This document shows positions 47,824 through 62,800 of a stretch of 64,000 nucleotides of DNA, in pieces; position 1 is the stretch's first letter, and each line of letters opens with the position of its first letter. Under the pieces are notes generated by a model that was not told the origin of the DNA, did not search any database, and worked only from the letters and a program-made list of their open reading frames with translations. This DNA is from Talinum fruticosum (taxonomy: Eukaryota > Streptophyta > Magnoliopsida > Caryophyllales > Talinaceae), in assembly GCA_021018815.1 (NCBI GenBank), contig JAITYX010000165.1:123501-187500 (forward strand), written 5' to 3'. The translations under genes were made by a program, and so were the position numbers.

Positions 47824-50800
47824 ATCATATTTATTCTTGATAGCACCAACATGCTGGAAGAGATGAGTAGAGGGAGGTCTGTTAGAAAGAGGGAAGACTC
47901 CCTAAGACTATTGGGTTCCGAATCCGATCCTTGCAAGCATGTGAGCTATGGTTCAACCTAGCACGCCTCTCCTATGATAGTGCTACTGAATGCTCTAAAT
48001 TTGAAGGTCTAGAGAATTCAGATAATATGCAATGCTAGCAATTAGTTAATTTGGATTACCTCAGCCCTTTCTCGAGGATCAGCAAGTTTCGGTATATATT
48101 TCAGAGCTTCACCTTTTTCACCTGCATCAATGCAAGCCTCCACAAAGGGCTTGTAACCTGAACAACCCAACAATGCAAAAGAACTATAAATTTAAGTACA
48201 AACTTTTCAGTTTGTTTTTAGCAACCATGACAAACTGATCAAGCAAAAGAACTACCTATAGGTGGTCTCTTCTCCTTTGAGAACTTTTCCAAGGCATCCC
48301 AGTCTCTTATTGTGGCTAACGCAAAAACTTTAAGCCAATACCACCTTTTCTCAGAAACCTACCAAAAACAAGTAAACAAAAAAAATGTATAACTCAGCCT
48401 TGTGCAAGAGCATGAGAGCACCCGCACACGAGAGAGAGAGAGAGAGGGCAAACAAAAGGTTCCTAGTCATTAGAAAAAGACAGCCAAACAGGTGAGAACT
48501 ACACACCTTGAACTCTATTTTCACCTTCGTAGCAGCTCGATGGTTTCCAAGTACAATGCATGTTCGGATTGTGTCACTGATGCTTGAATCAACAAAGATT
48601 GCTTGTTTTGTCGACACTTCTAGTTCATGTTGCATTCTATCATAATACCAGTAAAAAAAGGCAATGGCTTCAATAAATGTGGGACTCATAAAATTCTTCT
48701 ACTAAAGTTTGCATTCATGCATGCACCATAGTCACCACTTGATCTAAATGGTGGTAAATTCTGCAACAGAAGAGTACACTGGGAGTACATGCAGAAGATA
48801 GGCAGTTGCTCCTATGGAAGATAGACAAAAGATACAAGAAGAGAACAAGGACGGTATCTGTGAGGATACAAGATGCTTGGGGCAGTTGGCTAATTTGCTT
48901 CCTATGAACCCATATGAGCAGTAAAAGCAGATACCGGCAAAAAAATGGCAAGGTTCTGGGGTTATCAATGTAGCAGGCTGGGGACAAGGTCTATTCTCTC
49001 CACCTCATGTTCATTTAACAAAGCTCAATCCCCATTCTCATTCGGAAATAATTTCCATTCCCAACCTCATCACGTACAGGTGCCAATCACCATCTGGGTC
49101 CAAGCCCTTTGTTTGCTATAAAAGCAGAGTATAAAAGAATAACCCAACATTCAATCAATTATGCCACAAGCACGTCAGACATTAACAAAGGGCACAAAAG
49201 GGAAGTTCAGTCCTGGCAGAAGAGGAAAAGGAAATCACATCACATATAGATTAAAGTACATAAAATTCGGGATACTTTTTGGCTTAAGCAATGTCAGACA
49301 TTAACAAAGGGTACAAAAGGGAAGTTAAGTCCTGGCAGAAGAGGAAAAGGAAATCATACCACATATATATTAAAGTACATAAAATTAGGGATACTTTTTG
49401 GCTTAGTGGAGATCGAAACAAGTTAAGCAATGGGTTGAGTTTGGGATTAGCAGATACCTTTTCTAGTCACAGCCCTGCCCAAACCCCATCTAACTACTTT
49501 TAGTTTTCAGGGAATCTCTATCACCATCACCTTATAAGCAAGGATTCTGCATACCCATCAGGTTGGTCTCTATGGCATTTGGGTTTTCTGGTACTATCTT
49601 AAGAGGCTCAAATTGAAATCAATGGTGGTTAGAAATATGCCAAAATATCATCAAACGAGATTGCGGACTATACACCATATCCAGTCCTCACTAGAAAGAT
49701 ATTGAGTGGCAAGAGAGATATGGCCCATGGATACCTCAACAATTTTGCATGCTCTTCAGCAGCTTTTGACTCAAAATTGTGTTCCTTTGTCTCAGCAAAG
49801 AGATCTCGAGCCTTCTCGATAAGTTTTATGCGTGGCCCATGAAGCGGAGTTCCTTTACTTGCCATTGGATTTTTACCATATTCCCAGGACTCCTTCCACA
49901 ACAGAAAAGCGACTTCCTGCAAAAGTCAAAAATTTTCTGAGAACGTTAGGAGCATAATAATGAAGTAGAAGACAAGTACTGCAATTTAGCAATGAAATAG
50001 AAGACAAGATTTGCAATTTAGCACTTCTTTTGATACCCACTCCTAGGGCTGTAACCGAACCGAGCCAGCTAGCCGAGCGCTCGGGCTCGGCTCGGTCAAA
50101 GCTCGGCTCAGGCTCGAGTCAAACCGAGACTGAGCCAACTCGAAGGCATACCGAGCCGAGCCTGAGCTCAGCAAGGCACAGCTCGGCTCGGCTTGGTTTC
50201 GCTTAGTTTAGGCTAAATAGTTTATTTTTCTAAAAATACCTGTATGAAGAGTATAAAATTACCTCTAAAATCATCAAAATTTCATTCAAACCCTTATTTT
50301 TTAAAACTAATACAAAAATATAGAATTTAACTTCGATTATAATCTTGAATTTAGAAACTTTTTAAGAAAATCCAATAAAAAAAAGAAACCAAGCCGGAGC
50401 CTAAGCAAGAGCCATCCGAGCGGAGCCCGAGGTCGGGCTCGTTTAGAGCTGTACCCACTCCTATACACTTTTAATTATTTGATAGTAAATTGTAGATGAC
50501 ATCTCACAACTGGCAGGCTGCATTGCATCACAGGTACTAAATTACCAATTTTTCAGCACAGAACAATATTCATATACTGGCAACACATGCATTCTGAATA
50601 GCTACCCTTGAACACCAAGTGTCTATAGAATACGAACGGCAGTCTGAGCCCCTCTACCCCCCACCCTGAAAAAAAAAGAAAGAAACAGCTAAGGCATTAA
50701 CACACAAGCTGAGTAGAACTTGTTTTGCTTTTTTTTTTTATTTCATTTCAAAGTATATATTGTAACGAATTCATCACTGAGTGAGCTGAACTCCACATAG

Positions 50801-53800
50801 TGGGATCCGTTGAAATTTCTTTGGTTTGATATCTTACTCAAGTAACTATATTAATGAAACACCACCAACAATAATCACCAAACAGTGGATCCTGGCATCC
50901 ATAGTCAAGAACTATCCCAATTCCTAGGGTGGCACTAGTCAGCATTAATATCTTTATGTTGAGTAAGAGTGAGGGAAGAGGAGTATGGAGGGGCTACCAT
51001 TGATCCATAATTATCTATATCTCATCATATTGAACCTCAACTTACTTTCTAATCCCAATTAGACTAAAAGAAGCAAGTAAATTCACCCAGGTATCTCAAT
51101 TTACAGCCAAAAATTATGCAACTATTGGTCAATTTTTCAAGTACTTTTTTTCCTTTTCATTAGGCCACCAGCAGAGTGAGGAGTGCAATTTAGACACACG
51201 AGGGGAAGGGGAGATTTGACTGAACTCGCTCAGACCTCCAAACTGCCCCTCACAAGGAAAATGTGGTATCCCATACTTGAAACTTTGTGTCCAAGTGAAC
51301 GGTGGTAGTCACTAAGGCAAACACCTCAAGCAAAGATAAAATTACGGTTACAATTCCGCTCTTAGGGAAATGGAATTTTGCTTTCTCTAAGTGTTTGAAG
51401 GTTTCTACTCACAAATTCTTGAAAGATTTGGAAGGGGAGAGCTAATGAGTATGAGTCCTGTGAGATAAACCATCATCTTCCCCTTCTGTCATCCTTCATG
51501 ATGGAACAAGCATGATGACCAAAGATGACAATGATCTGAGAATAATAAGGAACTAATGGGATGAAAATCGGGGTAGCGTGCAGAAAGGAGAAGGTATAGA
51601 TAGCCCTGGGAGGGTGTCAATGTAGGTTTAGTTACAACTCTTCCAGTTTAATCTCACAAATAAAACAATCTATTATATTATAAAAGGAAAGTGGGTTGAC
51701 TCTCCTCCCCTTAATTGTAGGGATTAAACTAATTTTAAGCCGTTGATCAAATTCTCTAATTAATCTCAACTGTTAAATTTTTTTGAGTAACCTCTCCTCT
51801 CTCTCTCCGCTTGACCGTCTCTCTCTCCCTCTCCACTCTCTCACACATAGTAACTGCCATGAATTTGCTCTCCTTGGGTTCTCTCAGCAATTTCCTTCAA
51901 TATCTCAATGGCAATTTCCTTCAATATCTCAATGGCCTCAGCCATGTTCTCTGCCTTATCTCTCTACCCGAGGGTTCCATCTCTTTTCGGCTCCCTTATA
52001 CCCCCATCAACTCTCTCTCTCTCTCTCTCTCTCTCCGCCCCTCACTCTTCTATGAACCCTTCACTCAACCCCCTCGAAATCTTTAGTCCCTCTCTTTTCG
52101 GCTCCCTAAGCAACACGGTGGTGAAGTCTCGGCTGAAGCGGCTCTTCAGGATCTCTGTTGCCGAGGAGGATCCTTACTCCGACGATCTCTTCGAGCCGAG
52201 CTTGGTCCGCCTTGCTAAGATGGCCCGGAATTTCATCGAGGAGAGCAACGAGAAGAAACCATCGGCGATTGACCGGAATCGGTGTAATCGCTTCAAAGGC
52301 ATCGGCAATGACGGCTCCGACGACGAGTCCGACGCGAGCGTTTGCAATTTCCTCAAGGTCAGCATATTAATTATCTTGAAAATTAGGAGCAATCAATTGA
52401 TCATCCAATTAATTCTTCGAATTTAACTTATCCGGAGGGGGAATTGATTGATTGCTGAAAATTAGTGGGGAATTGATTTTTGCAGAGTTTGATGGGGTGT
52501 GGGAGCAAGAGTGAGAAAATATGTTGGAGGACACATGAAGATTGTCACTAAGGGGCTGAGGAAGATTGTCACTAAGGGGCTTCTTTCTCTAGGCTATGAT
52601 GCTACCATTCAACCAATATTAAAAACCCGGAAGAGATGGAGAGAGAAAAGTGCGAGAAATTGAAGTAGGCGAGATGAGAAAGAGGAAGGGGACTTACGGT
52701 TAAAGGGGCGAACAACGAACATAGAAGCCTTTGCTTAGGGCAAGGCCACCGCGAGACAATACCAAATCTAAACCCAAGCTGAAGCCTCCCTCCAAAGTGG
52801 GTCTTGCTTCCGGCGAAGGGCATTTGAGGGAATCTCGCCCTGCAAAGGCGGCGAAGCGCTCATCTCAGCTCCTTTGATATTCTCTCTCCAAGAGTTGGAG
52901 GAACTTTTGGATATTTCCAGGTGATGGTGAAGGTGAAGATGAAGAGGAGCAGCGGCCATGGAAATGGAGGGAAGCGTGGAGATTATTTGCTGAGAATAGC
53001 TTTTGGATTACTAATTGAACCGCCATTGAAGGATTATGGAGCTTTGCACAATTGCATTAGTATTCTTCCTTTTTCTATTTTTCAGGAATAATTGGTTCAA
53101 TTGATTGCAAACTTAATAGTATTTTTTAAAAAAAGGATTTATTTATATTAATTACTAGCTAAGACCCGTGCATTGTCACGGATTAAATTTTTAAAATTAT
53201 ATAATTATATGTTGAATTATATAATAAAATTAAATATAAGTCCAAATTCAACATACAATTATATAATTTTAAAAAAATTTAATCCGTAACAATGCACAGG
53301 TCTTAGCTAATAAAAATAATTTAAAAAGAAGTTCGAAAAACTTTATGTCAAGAAAATTATATAACTTACTCTCAATCAGCCCCTTAGTGACAATCTTTCT
53401 CTAGGTGTGAAAGAGGAAAGATGAGCTGAGGAAGATTGTCACTAGGGGGCTTCTTTCTCTAGGCTATGATGCTGCCATCCGCAAATGTAAATGGCTTAAA
53501 TATCAGTTCTATTTATCATGGTTGGTTGATGGAAGATTTGCAGAAAGTATATATTGTTCATTGTTATTACTTATTTACGTGAATAAGGTCATATAGATAT
53601 TCTTCATTTGTTGTTTGAAATTTGAAGGTTTTTTAGTGTTTGATTTATATTTTAATTTTTTTATTCAGGTCTAATTTCAAATTTCATTAATCAATATTGT
53701 TTAGTATGATACTAACAGAGATTTTCTCCATTTTTTTATAGAAAGTTGTATATATATAATTAACAATTACTTGGTTATTAAATGTAATGTTAAAATGAGA

Positions 53801-56800
53801 CAAGAAGCAAGTTCGAGAAAATCTGACTAGTGTTAAAATGAGAGAAGCAAGAGGCACAAAAGAAGATTAATGCAGGGATCTTAGTATGATTTTCTGGTGT
53901 TGTGGTTTTTCTAATTTTTATCATGGACATGATTAAATTTTGGTCCTTGAAACCAGGGCTTTCCTTCAATAGTTTCAATGCATCATTTTCTTCTTTGGGA
54001 ATTGGGTTCTAATAGTGAATACTTAAAAATTGTTTCAATGCATTATTTTGTTCAAAATTTAATCCGCGGCAATGCGTGGGTCTTAACTAGTTTTATTATA
54101 AAACAAAACCTACCTCCTCAAAACAATTAAGCACTTCCTTTATTAGAGGCATTTGAGTATAGTTATCCTTCAACAGTTGCACTATGCATCATATGTTTTT
54201 GGAGCATAAGAATTGTCTGATGGTAAACAGCTCATGATCAATTCTGCAATTGAGGGCATTGAGCACAAATTCAATGTATCAAAATCATTAGTTACTTGAT
54301 TCAGTACACTTCCTTTCTTGGTGCACAGTGGGAAGCACCATGATTGGGTTTCAATGACGGTGTTGGCTTTAACAGAAGCACTTGACTTGAGATTGAGAGA
54401 GACAAGGAAACAGAGAGATAGAAGAGCGGAAGGGTTTTTAAATGGAAAAGAAACAAAAGAAGAGATAGACGAGAGATTGGGGAAGGGGAATGGTCCGGGG
54501 ATGGACTTAATTTGGGGATGGGAGGTGAGAGAAAGCATCATGGGTTACCAGGGGCAAGGAAAGAGGAGACAAGAAAAGGTTGATAAATAGGGGTTGATTT
54601 GAGGAATGAGGAAAGCAGTTCTTGGCTAAAATTGCCATTGAATTTGTCAAAATCTCACTTAAATATTTATAGTAAAAAATGCCACTAAACTTGTTCAAAA
54701 CAATAAAAAAATTACCATTATTACAGGATCATTTTTGAAAAGTTACGTGGCATCTTCAATTGTTCTCATTTTTCACTAAAAAATTAATTAGGTGACATTT
54801 TTTAATATTAGAAGTTCAGTGGCAATTTCAGGCAAGCTTGAGCAAAAACTCAAGGAAGTTTCGGAAATCTGGAATATGGGGAACGATGGAGTTGGCTATG
54901 GGAGAAAAAAAAAAGGGCTGTTCAGATATCCCATGCTATTAAAGAGAAATTTTCTTTTTTAATTAATACATTTACATATTCTTCTGGTATTTGCCATCTA
55001 TCACCATTCCCTTTTTATTTAATTTTTATTCAAAGCAATCAGTGATATGGCATAAGTTTTTGCGGTGAATAACTATCCAGATTAGTCTCGGGTCCTAGTA
55101 AAATTATTGTGATTCCCAAACTCGTTTATTGATCCGTATGATCCCCGACACTGGTAACTGTGTATCAAACTAATAATTACCTTACATAAACTTTTGCATA
55201 TAGTACTCACGTAACTGTCTAATCTAGTGTTCCAACCATCATAATCATAAGTATATTTCTCCAAATAAGCTAATGACTGAGCTAGTGAGGATTTTGAAGT
55301 ACCGAAAACTTCCTAATACTGCCTGGACAAGGTGTAGGAAGATCTGGTTATAGACCCAGAGGCAGTTCAACCCTACATGCTCAGAGTTGATTCTAAGAGA
55401 CCACAACATTTTCTTTGAAAACAATTCAGATCAGAACTCCTATAAGAAAATATAAAAGGAAAAGGGGAAAGAATAAGATAATAATAGCAAGTGTCAATCA
55501 ACATAACTGTTAAATATTATTAAGCACACATAAACTAACTAAATATTAACAATTGATGCATCAAACAAGCCATGAAAACCTTAAAGTATGTAGACCACTA
55601 GGGAAGCAACATAACATTGGCAAATAACGGGCAGGATAAGGTCACTTCTTTCCAGTGTTTGGTAAGAAAAGTACTTTAGTAAACAGATGCCAAGAACATA
55701 AAGGCCAAGAATGTGCAAAGAGTTACAAATCTAATAACAACTATCTAATCATAGTTTTCCAAAAAACTTTCTAGGCTCATTTCCTCAGAAAGTTGCAAAT
55801 GTGTCAAATCCCATATGATAACCTCATCCCAGTTGTTCTCTCTCAGGTCTTCCTCTCCCTCTCTTAACAGTAAAAACTACTAATCCTTTAACACCTCCTA
55901 ACCTGGTGCATTCCTCCTCTTTACATATCCAAACAATATGAGTCTCGCTTTTCACATCTTATCCTCTATAGTAGAGGAGCTTAAATACTTAGGAATGGTA
56001 GTATCAAAAAGGTAGAATTAAAAACATGCAATGGATTGTGCGCATTGAAGATGGTGTTGTCTGTGATAAACATGGAATAACACCATTGTCTGTGGTATAG
56101 AGGGCAGCATTGAGAGGGTAGGGTGGTAAACATGAACGGTCCATGTCTAATGAAGTTCTATATGCCAAGGTTGTCCTGGTCAATCCAAAGGAACGGTTAA
56201 GTGATAAGAGAAAAATTAGGATACTCTATAGAGGATAAGTTGGGGAAGATGGTTTGGGCACACTAAGAAATGGTTCAGGCAAAGAAAGATGAGAGGACAC
56301 AAAACCACCGATAAGGAGGTGCAAGCGCATGAGAATTTGAGACCGTATGAGAGGAAAAGGTAGACCTAAGAAAAAGTTGGGATGAGATTTTCAAATATAT
56401 TTGGCTAACTTCTCAACCAAAAAAAAAAAAAAAAAATTTGGTCCACTTAATTTACTTAGGAAGGACATGGGAACTAACAGGTGTTTTGACAATCCAAAAT
56501 TAGGGTCATAGAGCATGGAAAAGCATCTCCTTATCATCTAGTTGTCACTTATGTGGTTAGTATGCCCTCCTTAGTGCATAACATGAGCACATGCATAGGG
56601 CTCATTTGTGAAATTAGGTCTTTTCCTAATTATTCATTGATGCAGCACTTGTTGCCACATGTTGCTTCTTGTTATATGTCTACTGTCTAGAGCTTAATTT
56701 TTGTATGTGAGAATAGCAAGCTCCTACCACTTTGCTATTCGGCTTTAATAATTGGCTACTATGTTACGTTGATATATAATACCTTTTACGTGGCCCATAT

Positions 56801-59800
56801 AAGTAGTTACAGAAATGTTTTAATCTCTTTTTATATCTATTTCTTAAAATATTGCAGGTTTCTTGGAAACGGTTACCTACATTTGAATCCTCCAAGACCT
56901 TGCTTAGGAGTCACACCACATCAAAACATCATAAGCTAGTCCTCAGATGCCAGCTGATGCTAAGAACTTATTTGAATTGCATAAAAGCAAACCTACCTGC
57001 AACTCTCCAGCTGATAAGAAGAAATCCTTCAGGAACTCATGGTTATAACACCTGTAAAGATCAAAAGAACATACGAAAGGCATCTTAGACATACTCCGTG
57101 GTTTTGGCTTTTCTCATAAACAAAAAAAGGAGAAGAAAAGACACATGACGAGGTTGCCATAAAAGATCATGGATAGTAATATGCACAGAGGGGTGGGCTT
57201 CCATGATTCCACTTTCATCCATGTGAATAGCAAGCAATATAAAAGAAAAGATATAACTTGGTACCGAGAATATACTATAAACAGATCCCTTGCCAAAGGT
57301 TTCGCTTGTATCATCCCGAAGAACTCCAAAGACGGCTTCTGTAAACGCCAACATAACAACCCAGCTTAAAATCTCACATGCCAAGATATTTCACACAGGA
57401 CATCATCAGAAGAAACTAGGGGATGAGCCACAAGTCTCCAAAGTAGGAAACAGTCACCTTCTGCCATATATGGAAGAGGACAAAATAGACAAGATCAGTA
57501 TCCCCACTTTCGGTTGCCTTTATTAAAGCTGCTTCTTCTTCTCCTATGCTCAACAGCAATGGAACCTGAAACAAAAGCCCTAAAATTTAATAATACATTC
57601 AGATAGATCAGAACATGACAAAAGAGAGCAAAAGGCAGAAACCTGCTTAGAAGAGCAGGGTTCATGTTCAACAAGAGCAGCAGCTAACTTCCTGCGGCCA
57701 CTTTTATCTGCATGCTCAGCAACTCTAGCATAGTCTATTCCTTTACACAATTTTAACTGTAGTAAAACCACTTATTAGAAATTGTTTATTGATGCAGTGA
57801 TGTAAACAGGAAGCATTAGAGAATTACCTTGTCCAGCAGAATACTGAGGAGATCAGAATCTGGCATTGCTAGCGAAGCTGTTATCTTTGTACATGCCCAG
57901 TGCATTATAACCAGCTCCTAATAAACGTGAATCAGAAAAAGGTAAGCCCAAGCTAACAGCACCGGATAGCTTCTATATTTTAAAAAGATAAAGGACTACT
58001 TTTTGAAACCAAACTTTCACTAACAATTTAAGCAAGCATTTCCATTCACAAGCTCAATCCGACTAACATTATAAAACAGAGGACTCTGGGACGTTGATCT
58101 GATTTGGCTTCATATGCAAAGCAAGCAACCCCCCCAAAAAAAAGGGTTCTATGATTGGGTTATGTTCTGTATCCAAGAAAGCACTTCAAAGAACTCATGC
58201 AAGGTTTATCCTTGGTTCACCAAGCTGCTAAGGGACTAAGGTTACACCCTCAAACCTTCACACAAACTTTTAAAATGAACAAAACAAAGTAGAGAGGAAG
58301 TTAAATTCCAGCATGGGGGAAAAGGAGTCGCGAAAAACAAGCGACAGAAAGTGACTGTAATACTGCAGACAGAAAAGATTTAAACATTTGCAGTTGGACA
58401 TTACACAGCCAGCAAAAACTGGAAATACTAGTAAGTAGTAACTAACAGCATGCACAACCTTAACATTAACAAGTCACAGGCTTGAAGAACTTGTAGATGT
58501 AAGAATGCAAAATGCTAAGCACATGAAGTTACCTGGTTCAAGCCAAGGTACTCAGATAACCTGAGTGCTAGAAGGTGATGGTGGGCATTTATCAAACGAG
58601 AAATTAAAACTGGGGCCGTTAGCTCCTGCAGCAGAAATGAGTACCCAACAAACTTCAATAAGATCATGTCTAGCTTCAGTTATGCAACTAAACATAAATT
58701 ATAAAGATATCATCATGCATTGTTTTACGCAAAGAGTAAACCATTAACAATATAATCACCTTGTATTGTTGTATACTAAGAAGAATTCCAATCTCAGGGC
58801 TCCGCACAGCATTTAAAACGCGCAAGGTTTTGCACATCTCTTGGAAACGGTCACGAGGAACATTGCTGTCAAAGCCAACTGGATATCATTAACGAGACAA
58901 ACAATCAGAAAAATAAAAATATTCTTCAAACTTCAAAGACAGAACTGCGCAATGATAGCAACATTTTGATTTCTGACTTTATGATAATTTGGATGAAAGG
59001 AGGATTCTATTGGTCTATCTTTCTCAAGTGCGAAAAGGATTTGGAATCCAACATGCTGCTTAATCCTAAGTTTGCTGAAGCAGCACAGAATTTAGCTTTT
59101 TCAATTCCTTGGGCATACCATGCATGGTAGGCAAATTCACCATTCAGTATGACAGGCTGCAATTGACCCTTTGCTTTAAAAATGCCTGCTTTGCATCCAA
59201 CCCCATTTTTGGCGCGACAAAGGTCTCATAAAAACCTGAAGTCACAGGCTATGCTAACATTCCCTCAACATTGAAATTGGGTCATACAAACTACTTGTGT
59301 TTTAATTTCGGTCACAAAAACCACTATGTCAACTGAAATTGTAGAGTGACATACACACTCCAATAAACAAGTGAACAAATAAAGTTGCAACAGGCAAAAT
59401 AAAAAATTTCCAAATATCTTAGTTATTATTCTTTTGGTTAGAAATAAAGACGAGGTCAAAACTAAGTTTCTATACCCTAGCATCTTATATGTTCTGTATA
59501 AAAAAAATTGCCCGAAATATCTTCATTATCATCCCCCCTTCCTCAGGATCCTACATGTTGTAAACAACAGACTCAATTACATTATCAAAACAGATTTACC
59601 ATACAACTCTATGAAACCCATCCCCAACCCCCAAAACAAGTAACTTAGGCTTAATTCAAAGACAGAAAATTGGAAAGGAATTTATTTTCTCAAGCTGCTG
59701 AAAGCAATCTTGAAGAGAACTAGGTTTCAATAAATACATGGCCCATCAAAGGAAGCAATGTTTTGATGATGAAATAGAAGAGATAAATACATGTTGAAGA

Positions 59801-62800
59801 ATTGCGAAGTAAACAAGCACAAAATCCTTTTCTCATTTGTGCCAGTGATGGTGGATCTAATTACATCCACTTTTTGGACAGCAGAAAAAGTTAGTCTCTG
59901 CAACTCTTTCAACCTCAATATAGTGGAGTGGGCTAAACCAAAATGCCTCAAACAATACTATGCTTTTTTTTTGTTTATGTGCAATAGCATCCAGTCAATG
60001 GCTTTTAATCTATGGCCCAATGAAAACAACCTCCCGCTCCAATCCAAGGGGTTAAGGCTCCTACAGTTGACCCTGCCTAGGCAAAACACCCTGTTAATAA
60101 AGTTCAAGTAGGATAACTTTTTTTCTTTTTGGGGGGCCAAGGGGAGACAGAATGGGAGCCTGGATTCAAAAGTGGCCGCCTGTGAGGAAACAGTTGCATC
60201 AGAAAGGTTTTGAGGTTAAGGGGACCGCATTTTCACCCAAAATGACCGTCATATACAACGGGATCGCCACACGTGAGCAATTTTGCAATACCCTTAAACG
60301 CATTAAGAATCCTTGGTTGGGAGCCATGACAAGTCTTGAGCGTAGGAGGATAAGGTGGATCGTTGATCTAATTAAAGCTTGAAAAATGATAGTTATATTC
60401 CCCTAGCGATTACATGATGTCTCTCATAATTGGCTATGTTCATTAGGAATTTCAGCTACATTAGGATTTATCATCACTTTTTCCGGTAGCATGCTTTTGG
60501 GAAAAAATGCAATCTCTGACACTTGCATTGCACAGCGCACAAGCACCCATTGGTACATGTGCTTGGAAAGATGGCAAGCTTTTTTCCAAAAGAAAACACT
60601 GAACACTTCACCTTTGATTTGGGTGAAGCAGCAGCCTCAAAAGCAACTCTGAAGGCGCCTTTAATTTTTACATCCAGTTTCACAACTTCTGTTTATTATC
60701 TTCATTCCATATTCTCTTGACTTTTAGTTAAAGAGTTAAAAGAGGGTTTCTTCAGAATATTTCAGGAGTTGTCGTCCAAGAGGAACATGAAGGTCCAGCA
60801 ACTTTGCTGGTGATCAAGAGTCAATTGTTCCAGTGATGCAATGGCCTATTGATGAGGAAAAGAGGAAGTGGAAATAGCTTCATGCCCTTATGGATACAGA
60901 TATGGTGAATTCAATATGGAATGATGATGGAGGTCAGTCAGAGGCAGGGTTGATGACTGAATATGGAAATCATAGTTGAAATCATCTCCATCCCCAATAA
61001 AACAGAACATTCTATTGGTAGTTTTTGCGAATCCCAAGTTCCCACCATCAAGCAAAAACTTAAAGGACAAATTTTCCAGTCAACAAACAGGAGAACATCA
61101 AGAAACAGATATATCACTCAAAACAATTTTCCAGAAGGTAATATTTCCCACCATAAAAAATTCCCAATGGTTGTCCAAGTAGATACACCTAAAGCAAAAA
61201 ATTGCAAATCGGGAACAACCAAGATAAAAAGAATAAAAACATGTCTCAAACTATTGGAATAATAGATGAAAGTTATGAACTCTCAAAATCCAAAAACTAA
61301 CCTGCAAAATGCTTGGCCATAGCTTGCCGCTCTCAACAACGTTCTCTGACGTGAAATATCAAATTCATAACCTGCAGCATCAACGCAAGCTTCAATAGCT
61401 TCTGGCAATGATGCTTTTATCATTCTCAAATTTTCATCTGCCTGCAGACCAATATAAACAACGAATATAAAGAGCACTGATGTACAATCTACAAATATGT
61501 TTACCGATCCATTTCAAATTAATATGTCATCATGTGGACATGCATCTTTGACACTGAATTCTGCTCTTTACTCTGTCAAAACCCTTCTATTTTAATGCAC
61601 AGCACATATTTATGTCTCCCGAGAACGTCAAGGAAAAATATGGATCGTAGAGATAATATCAATTTGAAAATATTAGGGTTCCCACTCATTGCATTACACA
61701 TGCTCCCTAAGCCCAAATCATTAGCAACAAATAATTCTCATTTGAGAAATATATGGATCAGCTGGACCTACCATTCTGCATTTGCGCCCACCCATCCAGG
61801 CCGATCCATTTTCTTTTCTTTTTCTTTTTTTTTCAGAATTGGGAAGGGAGCAGTTTTAACAAGGAAAAGAATGTATCATATCTTTGGTGGTGATTGCTTT
61901 GGCCTCACCTAATAACCATGAAACATGGTAAGCCAAGCACATGCAAAATTTTCTATTTGCTTTATAAGGGAAAGAAGAAAATACATATATTAATATCAAA
62001 GAATAAATGCAAAGCATGCAAAATTTTCTATTATCATTCTGTAAAGCTGATTTTGGCACAACCACATCCCATAAGGGTCACAACATTGCCCCCTATGACC
62101 CACAATTCCCTCTACAAAAGCTCTTGGAGAAAAGCGTCAAGAATTTGGCCACAAAGTATTATTGACAGGAAAAAATAGCTGGTGATACAAATATGCCAGC
62201 AAATGGTGGCATAGTTATCAGGAAAGTCCAAACCCCTTTTAATTCATTTTCCTGTCCCAGGCAGTCCATGTACCAAGATTCTAGACTGGAATCCCAAATT
62301 AGACCAAGTTGGTGTAATGAAAAGCTTTCCCAGGACGACTTGCGATCTTGGTAACTTTAGAATAATCTAAAGGATTCGCCATGCTAATATAGTCTAGCAT
62401 ACTTCACCTAAATGTGGCACCTAAAAATGCCAAATGGACTCAAATGGCATTAGTTGTCCTAGTGCTTACTAACCGACATTAGATTAATAGGAAGATATCC
62501 AAAGCCTCAAAGCTTCTACACTGATGTCAGCAATGACTTGCCTAGGCAAACCTTCTCCATCAAGGTTTGGCAATAGCCATGCAATCTGATGTGCCCTCCG
62601 AAATGGAAATCAGAATAAAATTCAAAATTTCTTAAAAAGCTTAGATGAGAATAACATAATATAAACTATAAACTGCAAGAAATGAAAAAATAAGCTGGCA
62701 AATGTCCTATGTGAGAGCATTGTCTGTGTAGCATCTAATTATTATAAATAACGCTGCATCAAACAGAAATCAATAGATAGAGCAGAAAAAAAAAGGTAAT

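Larger units (their letters stand above)
51669..54090 (+). mobile_element. Helitron C, non-autonomous, in the large VPS16 intron
   Basis: The 5' end TCTATTATATTATAAAAGGAAAG follows an A at 51668. The 3' end CCGCGGCAATGCGTGGGTCTTAACTAG stops at 54090, followed by T. These are plant Helitron termini with the A/T insertion site; the 3' hairpin has lost some pairing. No Rep, helicase or RPA reading is present. Inside are DUF506 gene pieces, a second gene-like fragment on the minus strand, and two extra copies of the 3' terminal sequence. Confidence 0.8.

Noticed and set aside
47621..47866. Plus-strand frame of 81 codons
   Set aside because: Mostly translated TC and TA microsatellite.
47880..47975. 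Possible tRNA-like stretch with TTCCGAATCC
   Set aside because: No cloverleaf arms or anticodon stem could be fitted around it.
54182..54590. Overlapping long frames on both strands
   Set aside because: Open on both strands through biased composition; no motif supports either.
60152..60382. Plus-strand frame of 76 codons in a VPS16 intron
   Set aside because: No recognisable domain, no splice context, lies inside a well-bounded intron.
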